Source: Actinomadura atramentaria DSM 43919 (lineage in GTDB: Bacteria; Actinomycetota; Actinomycetes; Streptosporangiales; Streptosporangiaceae). Taken from it: a DNA stretch of 64,000 nt. The notes beneath the pieces were generated by a model. That model saw nothing but the letters and a program-made list of their open reading frames with translations. It had not been told where the DNA came from and made no database searches. The DNA lies in the NCBI RefSeq assembly GCF_000381885.1, contig NZ_KB907216.1:179689-243688 (forward strand). Reading direction: 5' to 3'. Of this stretch, positions 14,628-23,156 are shown one piece after another. Every line of letters starts with the position of its first letter. Within the stretch, counting starts at the first letter, position 1. A program made the position numbers and the translations under genes.

Positions 14628-15491
14628 ATGCACCGCCGTCTCGCCGTCCTCGCGCTCGCCGCGCTCGCGTCCCTGGCCCTGGTCCTCGCCGGGCAGCCGC
14701 CCGCCTCGGCCGCGCCGTCGTCCGGGTTCAACGACTGGAACTGCCGCCCGTCCGCGAAGCACCCCGAACCCGTCCTGCTGCTGCACGGCCTCGGCGGCAA
14801 CGGGCCCGGCAACTTCCTCACGCTCGGCCCGTACCTCGTCGGGCAGGGCTACTGCGTCTACGCCGAGACGTACGGGATGCCGCTTCCGCCGATCCCCGTC
14901 GGCGGACTCGTCTCGGTGGACGCGTCGGCGCGCGAGAACGCCGCGCGCATCGACAAGATCCTCGCGTCCACCGGCGCGTCGAAAGTGGACATCATCGGGC
15001 ATTCCGAAGGCGGTTACCTGTCGCTGGCGATCCCGAAGTTCCTGCCCGGGTACGCCGCGAAGATCAAGAATGTCGTTGCGCTCGCGCCGCCGACGCACGG
15101 CACGACGTTCGCCGGACTCGTCACGCTCGGCCAGCAGCTCGGGATCATGCCGCAGGTCAACCAGGTGCTGGCCGGGGCCGGGTGCGTCGCCTGCACGCAG
15201 CTCACGACCGGCGCGCCGGAGATCGCGAAGCTGACGTCCGGGCCGATCGCGCAGCCCGGCGTCGCCTACACCGTCATCGCGTCGAAGACCGACGAGCTGG
15301 TCACGCCGACCGACACCGCGTTCGTGGACGAGCCGGGCGTACGGAACATGTACGTGCAGGACGTATGCCCGTCCGACACCGTGGGCCACATCGGACTCGC
15401 CTACGACGACACGGTCTCCCGGACGATCGCCAACACCCTCGACCCGGACGCCCACCAGCCGGTCCCCTGCGGCAACGGCCTACCGTTCTGA
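14628..15491 (+). CDS. Secreted lipase/esterase (alpha/beta hydrolase)
   Basis: A 287-residue protein with a Sec-type signal peptide (MHRRLAVLALAALASLALVL, cleavage near ASAAPSS at about residue 29). The oxyanion region is LLLHGLGGNGPGNF and the nucleophile elbow GHSEGG has Ser126. A late Asp (SKTDELVTP) and His (VGHIGL) could complete the triad. It resembles actinobacterial triacylglycerol lipase/LipA-like esterases. Start at 14628 has GGAGG upstream; the ATG at 14610 has none. Expression is probably governed by the divergent TetR. Four mature Cys suggest disulfides. Confidence 0.9.
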   Translation: MHRRLAVLALAALASLALVLAGQPPASAAPSSGFNDWNCRPSAKHPEPVLLLHGLGGNGPGNFLTLGPYLVGQGYCVYAETYGMPLPPIPVGGLVSVDASARENAARIDKILASTGASKVDIIGHSEGGYLSLAIPKFLPGYAAKIKNVVALAPPTHGTTFAGLVTLGQQLGIMPQVNQVLAGAGCVACTQLTTGAPEIAKLTSGPIAQPGVAYTVIASKTDELVTPTDTAFVDEPGVRNMYVQDVCPSDTVGHIGLAYDDTVSRTIANTLDPDAHQPVPCGNGLPF

Positions 15492-15635
15492 CCCACACCG
15501 ACCACGAAAGACGCCCCGCCGAAACGACAGTCCCAAGAGGTTTCCCACCCGAACGACGACGGGAGCCCCAGGGGGTTGGCGGCGGGCGCACGGCCGCGAG
15601 CCGCCAGGCGAGCGGCCGGGCGCCCGCAGCGCGGA
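15492..15635. other. Intergenic leader of the repeat cluster
   Basis: No gene; GC-rich sequence between the lipase stop and the tandem repeats at the convergent junction with the oxidoreductase gene. Confidence 0.4.
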
Positions 15636-15821
15636 GGATGCACCGCAGCGGAGCGCTAGCGGAGCGAGGATGCATGCTCCGCGCTCGGGGGGTGTGGGGG
15701 GTCGTCCCCCCACAAGGAACACGCGCACCGCAGCGGAGCGCCAGCGGAGCGCCAGCGGAGCGCCAGCGGAGCGAGGATGCATCCTCCGCGCCGCGGGGGG
15801 TCTGGGGGTCGCCCCCCACAG
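15636..15821. repeat. Two tandem copies of a REP-like hairpin element
   Basis: Two units (about 15636-15714 and 15727-15821) share the order ACCGCAGCGGAGCG, one to four AGCGGAGCGCC steps, GAGGATGCAT, CTCCGCG and then a G-run/C-run hairpin. The first has TGTGGGGGG-TCGT-CCCCCCACA at 15693-15714. The second contains the perfect palindrome GAGGATGCATCCTC. A related G-run/TCGT/C-run hairpin sits at 63823-63842. They fill a convergent junction and can terminate from both sides. Confidence 0.75.
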
Positions 15822-16790
15822 TCAGACCGTAAAAACGACCTTCCCGAACACGTCGCCCTCGGCCATCGCCGCGAATCCGTCGCGCGCCTCGCGCAGTGGC
15901 AGCACCCGGTCGATGCGCGGTCGCGCGCCGGTGGCGACGAGGAACTTGGCGAGCCGGTCGAGCTGGTCGCGCGTCCCCATCGTCGATCCGACGACGGAGA
16001 GCTGCAGGAAGAACACCCGGTTCAGCTCGGCCGGCGGAAGCTGCCCGCTGGTCGCGCCGGACACGACGACGCGTCCGCCCGGCCGCAGCGACTTCAGCGA
16101 GTGCGACCAGGTCGCCTCGCCCACGGTCTCGATGACGGCGTCCACGCGCTCGGGCAGCCGCGCGCCGGGCTCGACGGCGGCCGTCGCGCCGAGTTCGAGG
16201 GCCTGCTCGCGCTTGGCCGCGCTGCGGCTGGTCGCGTAGACGCGCAGCCCGGCGGCCGCGCCGAGCACGATCGCGGCGCTCGCGACGCCGCCGCCCGCGC
16301 CCTGGACGAGCACGGACCCGCCCGGCGCGACGTCCGCCTTGTCGAACAGCATCCGGTACGCGGTGAGCCACGCGGTCGGCAGGCAGGCCGCCTCCTCGAA
16401 CGTCAGCTCCGGCGGCTTGGGGACGAGGTTGCGGCGCGGCACGGCGACCTTCTCCGCGAGCGTCCCGTCGTGCAGCTCCGACAGCAGCGTCCGCTTCGGG
16501 TCGAGGGTCTCATCGCCGCCGCCGCGCGCCGGGTCTCCGACGACGGCGTGGACGATGACCTCGTTGCCGTCCTCGTCGACCCCGGCCGCGTCGCAGCCGA
16601 GGATCATCGGCAACTGCTCCGCGCGCAGCCCGACGCCGCGCAGCGACCACAGGTCGTGGTGGTTGAGGGCGGCGGCGCGGACGGTCACCGTCGTCCACCC
16701 GGCGGGCGGCTCGGGGTCGGACCGCTCGCCGAGGGCGAGTCCGTTCAGGGGTTCGTCGGCGTCGAAACGCGTGGCCGTGACAGCGAACAT
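15822..16790 (-). CDS. Zinc-type/quinone oxidoreductase (MDR superfamily)
   Basis: A 322-residue medium-chain dehydrogenase/reductase. GroES-like N-terminus (VRAAALNHHDLWSLRG, LGCDAAGVDEDGNEVIV), then a Rossmann domain with the NADPH-binding stretch VLVQGAGGGVASAAIVLG. The catalytic zinc ligands are not evident, so it is closer to quinone oxidoreductase/enoyl reductase types. Start chosen at 16790 (MFAVTATRF). It follows the ABC importer operon by 22 bp on the same strand and is probably co-transcribed. Substrate unknown. Confidence 0.88.
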   Translation of the reverse strand: MFAVTATRFDADEPLNGLALGERSDPEPPAGWTTVTVRAAALNHHDLWSLRGVGLRAEQLPMILGCDAAGVDEDGNEVIVHAVVGDPARGGGDETLDPKRTLLSELHDGTLAEKVAVPRRNLVPKPPELTFEEAACLPTAWLTAYRMLFDKADVAPGGSVLVQGAGGGVASAAIVLGAAAGLRVYATSRSAAKREQALELGATAAVEPGARLPERVDAVIETVGEATWSHSLKSLRPGGRVVVSGATSGQLPPAELNRVFFLQLSVVGSTMGTRDQLDRLAKFLVATGARPRIDRVLPLREARDGFAAMAEGDVFGKVVFTV

Positions 16791-16812
16791 GCCGCCCACC
16801 CTACGCAGGCCC

Positions 16813-17604
16813 CTACAGCACCTTCGAGAGGAAGTCCCGGGTGCGCGGATGCTTCGGTTCGGCGAGGACCGAGCGCGGGTCGCCCTCCTCCACGACGACG
16901 CCGCCGTCCATGAAGACGAGCGAGTCCCCGACCTCGCGCGCGAAGCCCATCTCGTGCGTGACGACGATCATCGTCATGCCGTCGAGGGCGAGCTGCTTCA
17001 TGACCTCCAGGACGTCCCCGACGAGTTCGGGGTCCAGCGCGGACGTCGGCTCGTCGAACAGCATCAGCGCGGGCTCCATCGCGAGCGCGCGGGCGATGGC
17101 GACGCGCTGCTGCTGCCCGCCCGAGAGCTGCGACGGATAGCTGTGCGTCTTGTCCGCGAGGCCGACGCGGTCGAGCAGGGCGAGCGCCTGCTCCCGCGCC
17201 TGCGCGGTCGGCGTCCGCTTCACCTGGACGGGCGCCTCCATGACGTTCGCGAGCGCCGTCTTGTGCGGGAACAGGTTGAACCGCTGGAAGACCATCCCGA
17301 TCTCGCGGCGCTGCATCGCGACCTCGCGTTCGCGCAGCTCGTAGAGCCGACCGCCCTTCTCGCGGTAGCCGACGAGGTGACCGTTGACGCGCAGCCGCCC
17401 GGCGTCGATCTTCTCCAGGTGGTTGACGCACCGCAGGAACGTCGACTTCCCGGACCCGGACGGCCCGATGACGCACATGACCTCGCCCGGTTTGACTTTC
17501 AGGTCCACGCCCTTGAGGACGTCCAGGCGGCCGAACCGCTTGTGGACGCCCTCGGCGTGGACCATCAGCCCGCCGTCTTCCTTGCCCAGCGACGCGCCGC
17601 TCAT
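16813..17604 (-). CDS. Amino-acid ABC transporter ATP-binding protein
   Basis: A 263-residue ATPase with Walker A GPSGSGKST, signature LSGGQQQRVAIARAL, Walker B LMLFDEPTSALDPE and switch His in VVTHEMGFAREV. These are typical of polar amino-acid importers (GlnQ/HisP type). The ATG overlaps the permease stop (ATGA), so subunit synthesis is coupled. It energises the permease and binding protein encoded just upstream. Confidence 0.97.
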   Translation of the reverse strand: MSGASLGKEDGGLMVHAEGVHKRFGRLDVLKGVDLKVKPGEVMCVIGPSGSGKSTFLRCVNHLEKIDAGRLRVNGHLVGYREKGGRLYELREREVAMQRREIGMVFQRFNLFPHKTALANVMEAPVQVKRTPTAQAREQALALLDRVGLADKTHSYPSQLSGGQQQRVAIARALAMEPALMLFDEPTSALDPELVGDVLEVMKQLALDGMTMIVVTHEMGFAREVGDSLVFMDGGVVVEEGDPRSVLAEPKHPRTRDFLSKVL

Positions 17605-18536
17605 CGGTCGGCTCCCTTCGCGGCGGGCCGGGCCGACCGCAGGTTCGTCCACAGCCGTTCCAGCATCGTCTGCCGCTGCGCGGACCCCCGGCCGAAGTAG
17701 CGCTCCAGGTAGAACTGCCCGACGGTCAGGATGGACGTCATGATCAGGTACCAGATGCTGGCCAGGAGCAGCAGCGGGATCGTCTGGTACGTCCGCCCGT
17801 AGATGATCTGGACGGAGTACAGCACGTCCGCCACCGCGATCACCGACACCAGCGACGACGTCTTCAGCATCGAGATGATCTCGTTGCCGGTCGGCGGGAT
17901 GATCACCCGCATCGCCTGCGGGAGGACGATCCGCCGCATCGTCTTGGCGCGGCTCATGCCGAGCGCGCTCGCCGCCTCCGCCTGGCCGGGGTCCACCGAC
18001 AGGATTCCGGCGCGGACGATCTCCGACATGTACGCGGCCTCGTTCAGGCCGAGCCCGAGGCAGCCCGCGACGAACGGCGTGATCAGCGAGTTCGCGCTGA
18101 AGTCGGCGAACGTCGGCCCGAACGGGATGCCGATCGAGAACTTCGGGATCAGCGCGCTGATGAAACCCCACAGCAGGATCTGCACCAGCACCGGCGTGCC
18201 CCGGAACACCCAGATGTAGAGCCAGGACGCGCCGGAGATCAGCGGGTTCGGCGACAGCCGCATGATCGCGAGCAGGACGCCGCCGACGATGCCCATCAGC
18301 ATCGCGATGCCGGTCAGCTCCAGCGTCATGAGGATGCCGCGCATCACCGCGTCGTCGGTGAAGTACTGGCCGATGACGTCCCAGCCGAACCGCTTGTTGT
18401 TGGCGACGCTGTGGACGGCCCAGACCGCGACGTAGAGGATGAGCACGGCCGCGACCCAGCGGCCGTAGTGCCGCACGGGGACCGCCCGGATCTGCTCGGG
18501 CGGCCCCTGCCGCGGCTCCTTGGAGACCGACGTCAT
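17601..18536 (-). CDS. Amino-acid ABC transporter permease
   Basis: A 311-residue membrane protein with about five transmembrane segments and the His/Glu/Gln family EAA-like loop EIVRAGILSVDPGQAEAASA, followed by LGMSRAKTMRRIVLPQAMRV. One permease gene only, so the channel is probably a homodimer. It lies 4 bp after the binding-protein gene and overlaps the ATPase gene. The N-terminal 30 residues are cytoplasmic and Pro/Arg-rich. Confidence 0.96.
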   Translation of the reverse strand: MTSVSKEPRQGPPEQIRAVPVRHYGRWVAAVLILYVAVWAVHSVANNKRFGWDVIGQYFTDDAVMRGILMTLELTGIAMLMGIVGGVLLAIMRLSPNPLISGASWLYIWVFRGTPVLVQILLWGFISALIPKFSIGIPFGPTFADFSANSLITPFVAGCLGLGLNEAAYMSEIVRAGILSVDPGQAEAASALGMSRAKTMRRIVLPQAMRVIIPPTGNEIISMLKTSSLVSVIAVADVLYSVQIIYGRTYQTIPLLLLASIWYLIMTSILTVGQFYLERYFGRGSAQRQTMLERLWTNLRSARPAAKGADR

Positions 18537-18540
18537 CCGG

Positions 18541-19503
18541 TCAGCCCTGGGCGCCGTTGATCACCGGGCCGTCGAGCGCGCCGGCCTCGACCCCCCACTT
18601 CTCCAGCAGCTTCTTGTAGGTGCCGTCCGCCTGGAGGGCCTTGACCGCGCCGAGGATGGCGTCCTTCGTCGTGCCGAGCTCCTTGGCGACCGCGATGCCG
18701 TACGGGGCCGTGTCGTACGTCGCGCCGGAGACCTCGAACTGGCCGTTGGACTGCTTGGCGGCGTAGTCGATGACCGGCGAGTCCGCGAGGACGGCGTCGG
18801 CCCGGCCGCTGGACAGGGCCAGGTTCGCGCCGTTCTGGTCCGGGTACGGCTGCGCGACCGGGGCGGGCTTGCCCGCGTCCGTACACTTCTTCGTCCGCGT
18901 GCCCTTTCCGGCCTTCTCGTCGTACGGGGATACCTCGTCGAGCTGGACGGTGCCCTTCTCGACCGCGACCTTCTTGCCGCACAGCGACAGGTCGTCGGGC
19001 TTGAACCCGCCGGGGTTGCCGGTCTTCACCATCAGCGCGGTGCCCGCCGTGAAGTAGGTGACGAAGTCGACCGTCTTCTCGCGCTCCTTGCTGTCGGTGA
19101 GCGACGACATCCCGAGCTGGTACGTGCCGCCCTTGATGCCGGGGATGATCGCGTCGAAACCCGCCTTCTGGAACGCGAACTCGATCCCGAGCTTCTTGCC
19201 GAGCGCCTTGCCGAGGTCCAGGTCGAGACCGATCAGCGTCTTGTTGTCGGTGTCATAGAACTCGTTGGGGGCGTAGGACGGGTCCGTCGCCACGATGACC
19301 TTGCCCGCCGACTTGATCTTCGCGTCGAGCTTGTCGTGCAGCGCCGCGTCCCGCTGGATCGACGCGAAGACGTCCCCGACGTCCTTGCCCGGGGCCGTCG
19401 TGGTCGTCCCGTCGTCGTCGCCGCAGGCGGCGAGGCCGAGGGCGCCCGCGAGCACGAGCGTCCCGACCGCGAGGGAACGGCGGCGCAGAGAACCGGTCAG
19501 CAC
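18541..19503 (-). CDS. Amino-acid ABC transporter substrate-binding lipoprotein
   Basis: A 320-residue SBP_bac_3 family protein. Lipoprotein signal with lipobox LAAC (Cys27, GALGLAAC-GDDD), then the binding fold with VIVATDPSYAPNEFYDTDNK, LIGLDLDLGKALGKKLG, FQKAGFDAIIPGIKGGTYQL and a late GKKVAVEKGT. The substrate is a polar amino acid or derivative, not further resolved. GTG start at 19503 with GGAGGGGGA upstream; the longer frame begins with the ribosome site itself. It is the first gene of the importer operon. Confidence 0.95.
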   Translation of the reverse strand: MLTGSLRRRSLAVGTLVLAGALGLAACGDDDGTTTTAPGKDVGDVFASIQRDAALHDKLDAKIKSAGKVIVATDPSYAPNEFYDTDNKTLIGLDLDLGKALGKKLGIEFAFQKAGFDAIIPGIKGGTYQLGMSSLTDSKEREKTVDFVTYFTAGTALMVKTGNPGGFKPDDLSLCGKKVAVEKGTVQLDEVSPYDEKAGKGTRTKKCTDAGKPAPVAQPYPDQNGANLALSSGRADAVLADSPVIDYAAKQSNGQFEVSGATYDTAPYGIAVAKELGTTKDAILGAVKALQADGTYKKLLEKWGVEAGALDGPVINGAQG

Positions 19504-19858
19504 AGGCTCCCCCTCCTTCACTGGACGACGATCCGCGGATGGATCGTCAGGTCAGGGGGCATCTTTTCATCAGGAAAGTTTCAATCCGGTTAAACGGCGA
19601 GACACGATTCGGACACCGTCTCCCGTCCTGGCTCACCATCACGCTACCGGCGCGTTATGTCACCGAACGGGTACGAACGGACACAGAAGTGACGCCCGCC
19701 ACCCGCCGACGGCCCTGGCGCGGGGGACGCGATGTGGCACAATCGGGTAACGGGTGACCCCCGTACGTCGCGAGATGTCCACCAGGTGGACCGGCCAACA
19801 GTCCAACACCACCGCGGCGGCATCGTCCGAAATCCGCTTTTCACCGACAGGGGTCGCT
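19504..19858. other. Divergent regulatory gap between the importer and malic enzyme genes
   Basis: About 355 bp with lower GC than its flanks, holding the promoters of two divergent units. The malic enzyme frame stays open upstream to 19754 but that part is not family-like. I see no clear operator. Confidence 0.4.
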
Positions 19859-21049
19859 GTGGCTGCCGAACCCATTCCCACCGAACCGCACTCACTCGAC
19901 GACGACCCGGCGTTCCGCCTGCACCGCGGCGGCAAGCTGGAGATGCGCTCGACCATCCCCGTCCGGGACGCCGACGACCTCTCCCTCGCCTACACGCCCG
20001 GCGTCGCGCGCGTCTGCACCGCCATCGCCGACCAGCCCGAACTGGCCTACGACTACACCTGGACGTCCAAGGTCGTCGCCGTCGTCACCGACGGCACCGC
20101 GGTCCTCGGCCTCGGCGACATCGGCCCGGCCGCCTCCATGCCGGTCATGGAGGGCAAGTCGCTGCTGTTCAAGGAGTTCGCGGGCGTCGACTCGGTGCCG
20201 ATCGCGCTGGCCTGCACCGACGCCGACGAGATCGTCGAGACCGTCATCCGGCTCGCCCCGAGCTTCGGCGGGATCAACCTGGAGGACATCAGCGCCCCCC
20301 GCTGCTTCGAGATCGAGGACCGGCTGCGCGCCGCCCTCGACATCCCCGTGTTCCACGACGACCAGCACGGCACCGCGATCGTCGCGCTCGCCGCGCTGAA
20401 GAACGCCGCCCGGCTCGTCGGCCGCCCCCTGTCGGACCTGCGCGCCGTCGTCGCGGGCGCGGGCGCGTCCGGCATCGCCGTCTCCAAGATCCTCATCGAG
20501 GCCGGGATCGGCGACATCGCCCTGTCCGACAGCAAGGGCCTCATCTACGAGGGCCGCGACGGGCTCAACCCCATCAAGCAGCAGATCGCCGCGATCACCA
20601 ACCGGTCGCACCTCAAGGGCTCCACCGAGGAGGCCCTGCGCGGCGCGGACGTCTTCATCGGCCTGTCCGGCAGCACCGTGCAGGAGGCGTCCATCGCGAC
20701 GATGAGCGAGGACGCCATCGTGTTCGCGCTCTCCAACCCCACCCCCGAGGTCCACCCCGAGGTCGCCCGGCGGCACGCCAAGGTCGTCGCGACCGGCCGC
20801 AGCGACTTCCCCAACCAGATCAACAACGTGCTGGCGTTCCCGGGGATCTTCCGGGGCGCGCTGGACGTCCGCGCGCACTCGATCACCGAGGGCATGAAGC
20901 TCGCCGCCGCGTCCGCGCTGGCCGACATCGTCGGCGAGGACCTGTCGGCGGACTACGTCATCCCGAACCCGTTCGACGAGCGGGTCGCCCCGGCGGTGAC
21001 CGCCGCCGTCGCGGCGCAGGCCCGCGCCGAGGGCGTCAACCGCGTCTGA
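19859..21049 (+). CDS. NAD(P)-dependent malic enzyme
   Basis: A 396-residue enzyme: oxidative decarboxylation of malate to pyruvate. N-terminal malic domain with LAYTPGVARVC, KSLLFKEFAGVDSVPIAL and the metal/substrate segment IPVFHDDQHGTA. The NAD-binding domain has VVAGAGASGIAVSKIL, then FALSNPTPEVHPE and FPNQINNVLAFPGIFRGALD. The length fits the short bacterial form without a phosphotransacetylase tail. GTG start at 19859 with AGGGG upstream; the Ser-rich extension to 19754 does not look like protein of this family. Confidence 0.95.
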   Translation: MAAEPIPTEPHSLDDDPAFRLHRGGKLEMRSTIPVRDADDLSLAYTPGVARVCTAIADQPELAYDYTWTSKVVAVVTDGTAVLGLGDIGPAASMPVMEGKSLLFKEFAGVDSVPIALACTDADEIVETVIRLAPSFGGINLEDISAPRCFEIEDRLRAALDIPVFHDDQHGTAIVALAALKNAARLVGRPLSDLRAVVAGAGASGIAVSKILIEAGIGDIALSDSKGLIYEGRDGLNPIKQQIAAITNRSHLKGSTEEALRGADVFIGLSGSTVQEASIATMSEDAIVFALSNPTPEVHPEVARRHAKVVATGRSDFPNQINNVLAFPGIFRGALDVRAHSITEGMKLAAASALADIVGEDLSADYVIPNPFDERVAPAVTAAVAAQARAEGVNRV

Positions 21050-21061
21050 TTCGCCGCCGCG

Positions 21062-21091
21062 CGGCCCGCGTTCCCCCGGGGACGCGGGCCG
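21062..21091. terminator. Convergent hairpin terminator
   Basis: CGGCCCGCG... pairs with ...CGCGGGCCG (arms 21062-21075 and 21078-21091, one bulged T) between the malic enzyme and sodX stops. Confidence 0.7.
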
Positions 21092-21099
21092 TCGCGCGT

Positions 21100-21453
21100 T
21101 CAGCGCACCCGGCCCGCGCGGCGCAGCGGCCGGTAGCGCGCGACGGCGCGGCCCACGACGAGCGCGTCGGGCACCGCGCCGAAGTCCCAGCTGTCGCGGC
21201 GGCCGGGCGCGGCCTGGTTGTCGCTCTCCAGCCACCAGCCGCCGCCGTCGCGGAACGTGGCGCGCTTCACGATCAGCGTCGCCGGGTCGTCCGGGAGCCG
21301 CGCGACGACCACGTCGCCCGCCGCCACCGGCCCGCCGGACAGCACCAGCAGCCGGTCCCTCGGCCGCAGCCCCGGCAGCATCGACGGGCCCGTGACCTCG
21401 GCGCGCGTCAGCTCGCGCCCGCGCAGCCGGCGGACGAACCCGCTCCAGCGCAC
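21100..21453 (-). CDS. sodX: Nickel-superoxide dismutase maturation protease (S26 family)
   Basis: A 117-residue signal-peptidase-like protease. The Ser nucleophile is in VTGPSMLPGLRPRDRLLV and the general-base Lys in LIVKRATF, followed by SDNQAAPGRRDSWDFGAV, the S26 box. The divergent neighbour is a nickel SOD precursor, so this is the SodX-type enzyme that removes its leader to expose His1. It has no obvious membrane anchor, consistent with a cytoplasmic protease. GTG start with AAGGGGG six nt upstream; the longer frame is not protein-like. Confidence 0.93.
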   Translation of the reverse strand: MRWSGFVRRLRGRELTRAEVTGPSMLPGLRPRDRLLVLSGGPVAAGDVVVARLPDDPATLIVKRATFRDGGGWWLESDNQAAPGRRDSWDFGAVPDALVVGRAVARYRPLRRAGRVR

Positions 21454-21605
21454 CGCCGCCCCCTTGCATGAACGCAGCCCGATCGGACACCGATCCTTAC
21501 GGGACCTAGGCCCAAATACCGAGCGCCCTGCGCGGTCCCGGCAGGTGCGACCAGAGTAATGTCGGTCCCCTGAGCATGATCCGAAACGAGGGAAGGGAAG
21601 CACAG

Positions 21606-22010
21606 GTGTTCAAGAGCCTTCTGCGCCGCCGCACCGCGGTCTCGGCGCACTGTGACCTGCCGTGCGGCGTGTACGACCCGGCGCAGGCCCGCATCGAGGC
21701 CGAGTCGGTCAAGGCGATCATCCAGAAGTACGACGCCAACGAGGACCCGGTGTTCCGGACCCGCGCCATCCTGATCAAGGAGCAGCGGTCCAACCTGGTC
21801 AAGGAGCACCTGTGGGTGCTCTGGACCGACTACTTCAAGCCGCCGCACTTCGAGAAGTACCCGCAGCTCCACCAGCTCTTCAACGAGGCCACGAAGCTCG
21901 CGGGCGGCGGTGGCGGCACCAAGTCCAGCATGGACGTCAAGGTCGCCGACCAGCTCCTCGAAAAAATCGCCGAGATCGACAAGATCTTCTGGGAGACCAA
22001 GCAGGGCTGA
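21606..22010 (+). CDS. sodN: Nickel superoxide dismutase precursor
   Basis: A 134-residue precursor: leader MFKSLLRRRTAVSA, then the nickel hook HCDLPCGVYDP at residues 15-25 (His, Cys and Cys ligands all present). The four-helix body includes EDPVFRTRAILIKEQRSNLV and HLWVLWTDYFKPPHFEKYPQ. The mature enzyme is expected to be about 120 residues and hexameric. GTG start with AGGGAAG upstream. The divergent partner encodes the processing protease. Nickel control (Nur) is expected from known systems, but I see no clear operator. Confidence 0.98.
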   Translation: MFKSLLRRRTAVSAHCDLPCGVYDPAQARIEAESVKAIIQKYDANEDPVFRTRAILIKEQRSNLVKEHLWVLWTDYFKPPHFEKYPQLHQLFNEATKLAGGGGGTKSSMDVKVADQLLEKIAEIDKIFWETKQG

Positions 22011-22088
22011 GCCCGCTCGCCCGCAGCACCTGTGCCCGCTCCGGTCCCCGGGGCGGGCACACGCGTCTCCGCCGCTAGCCTCGACGGC

Positions 22089-22571
22089 ATGATCCGTGAG
22101 GCGACCCCCGACGACCTGCCGCACATCCTGCGGCTCATCCGCGATCTGGCCGAGTACGAGCGCGCCCTGCACGAGGTGCGGGCGACCGAGGACGACCTGC
22201 GCCGCCACCTGTTCGGCCCCGGCGCGGTCGCGTCCGCGCTCGTCGCGGAGCAGGACGGCGCGCCGGTCGGGTTCGCGCTGTGGTTCCGCACTTTCTCGAC
22301 GTGGCTGGGGAAGCCGGGCATCCACCTGGAGGACCTGTACGTCCACCCGGAGGCGCGCGGCGGCGGCCACGGCCGGGCGCTGCTGGCCGAGCTGGCGCGG
22401 ATCGCGGTGGAGCGCGGTTACGGCCGGGTCGAGTGGGCCGTGCTGAAATGGAACGCTCCCGCGATCGGGTTCTACGAGTCGCTGGGCGCCGAGCGGCAGG
22501 ACGAGTGGGCGGTCTACCGGCTCACCGGCGGCGCGCTGGCGAAGGTCGCGGCCGCGCCGGAGAGTGCGTGA
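22089..22571 (+). CDS. GNAT family N-acetyltransferase
   Basis: A 160-residue acetyltransferase with the acetyl-CoA motif LYVHPEARGGGHGRALLAEL and the substrate-side motif FSTWLGKPGIHLED, which resembles spermidine/diamine acetyltransferases (SAT1-like). The terminal WNAPAIGFYESLGAERQDEW is the usual motif B. Polyamine or amine acetylation is a reasonable but unproven guess. It stands alone 78 bp after sodN and could be co-transcribed. Confidence 0.88.
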   Translation: MIREATPDDLPHILRLIRDLAEYERALHEVRATEDDLRRHLFGPGAVASALVAEQDGAPVGFALWFRTFSTWLGKPGIHLEDLYVHPEARGGGHGRALLAELARIAVERGYGRVEWAVLKWNAPAIGFYESLGAERQDEWAVYRLTGGALAKVAAAPESA

Positions 22572-22733
22572 CCGACCCCACTCGGCGGCCCCGGACCCCG
22601 CAGAGCGCCCGGCATGCGCGGATTGCGCACTTGGCGACGGAAGATCGCCGGGAACGTCACGCGCGGCGGATGCTCGCCGGGGTCGCGATACGCGGTAGTT
22701 TCGGAGACAGCGGACCATCCCACGAGGAGTGAC

Positions 22734-23156
22734 GTGACCGAGGAAACCGCCGCGATGGCGGCCAGTACGGAGATGTCCGTGCGTGACGTCGTGACGGTGA
22801 AGCTCCCGGCCGCAGGCGCGTACCTTTCGGTGCTGCGCACCGCGACGGCCGGACTCGCCGCCCGGCTCGACTTCACGCTGGACGAGATCGAGGACCTGCG
22901 GATCGCGGTCGACGAGGCATGCGCGATGCTGCTGCCCCAGGCCGTCCCCGGAACGGACCTGACGTGCGAGTTCGAGCTGACCGACGAGGCGATGCGCATC
23001 GCCGTGTCGGTGCTGACGGTCGACGGGGCCGAGCCCAGCCGCGACACGTTCGCCTGGACGGTGCTGTCGTCGCTGGCGGGTGAGGTGGACGCGAAGGCCG
23101 GCGCGGACGACCGGGTGACCGTGACGTTGCAGAAGCGCCGGGCGGGGGTCCTGTGA
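22734..23156 (+). CDS. rsbW: RsbW-type anti-sigma factor
   Basis: A 140-residue GHKL-type protein kinase/anti-sigma factor. The N box is DFTLDEIEDLRIAVDEACAM; the rest is shorter and looser than SpoIIAB, as is common in actinomycetes. GTG start with GAGGAG upstream. The stop overlaps the next GTG (GTGA), giving the conserved rsbW-sigB pair. It is expected to hold the sigma factor inactive until an unphosphorylated RsbV-type antagonist binds; no antagonist gene lies in the window. Confidence 0.88.
   Translation: MTEETAAMAASTEMSVRDVVTVKLPAAGAYLSVLRTATAGLAARLDFTLDEIEDLRIAVDEACAMLLPQAVPGTDLTCEFELTDEAMRIAVSVLTVDGAEPSRDTFAWTVLSSLAGEVDAKAGADDRVTVTLQKRRAGVL

Noticed and set aside
15727..15775. CRISPR-like array (AGCGGAGCGCC steps)
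   Set aside because: Units are 11 bp without spacers and no cas genes are present; simple tandem repeat.
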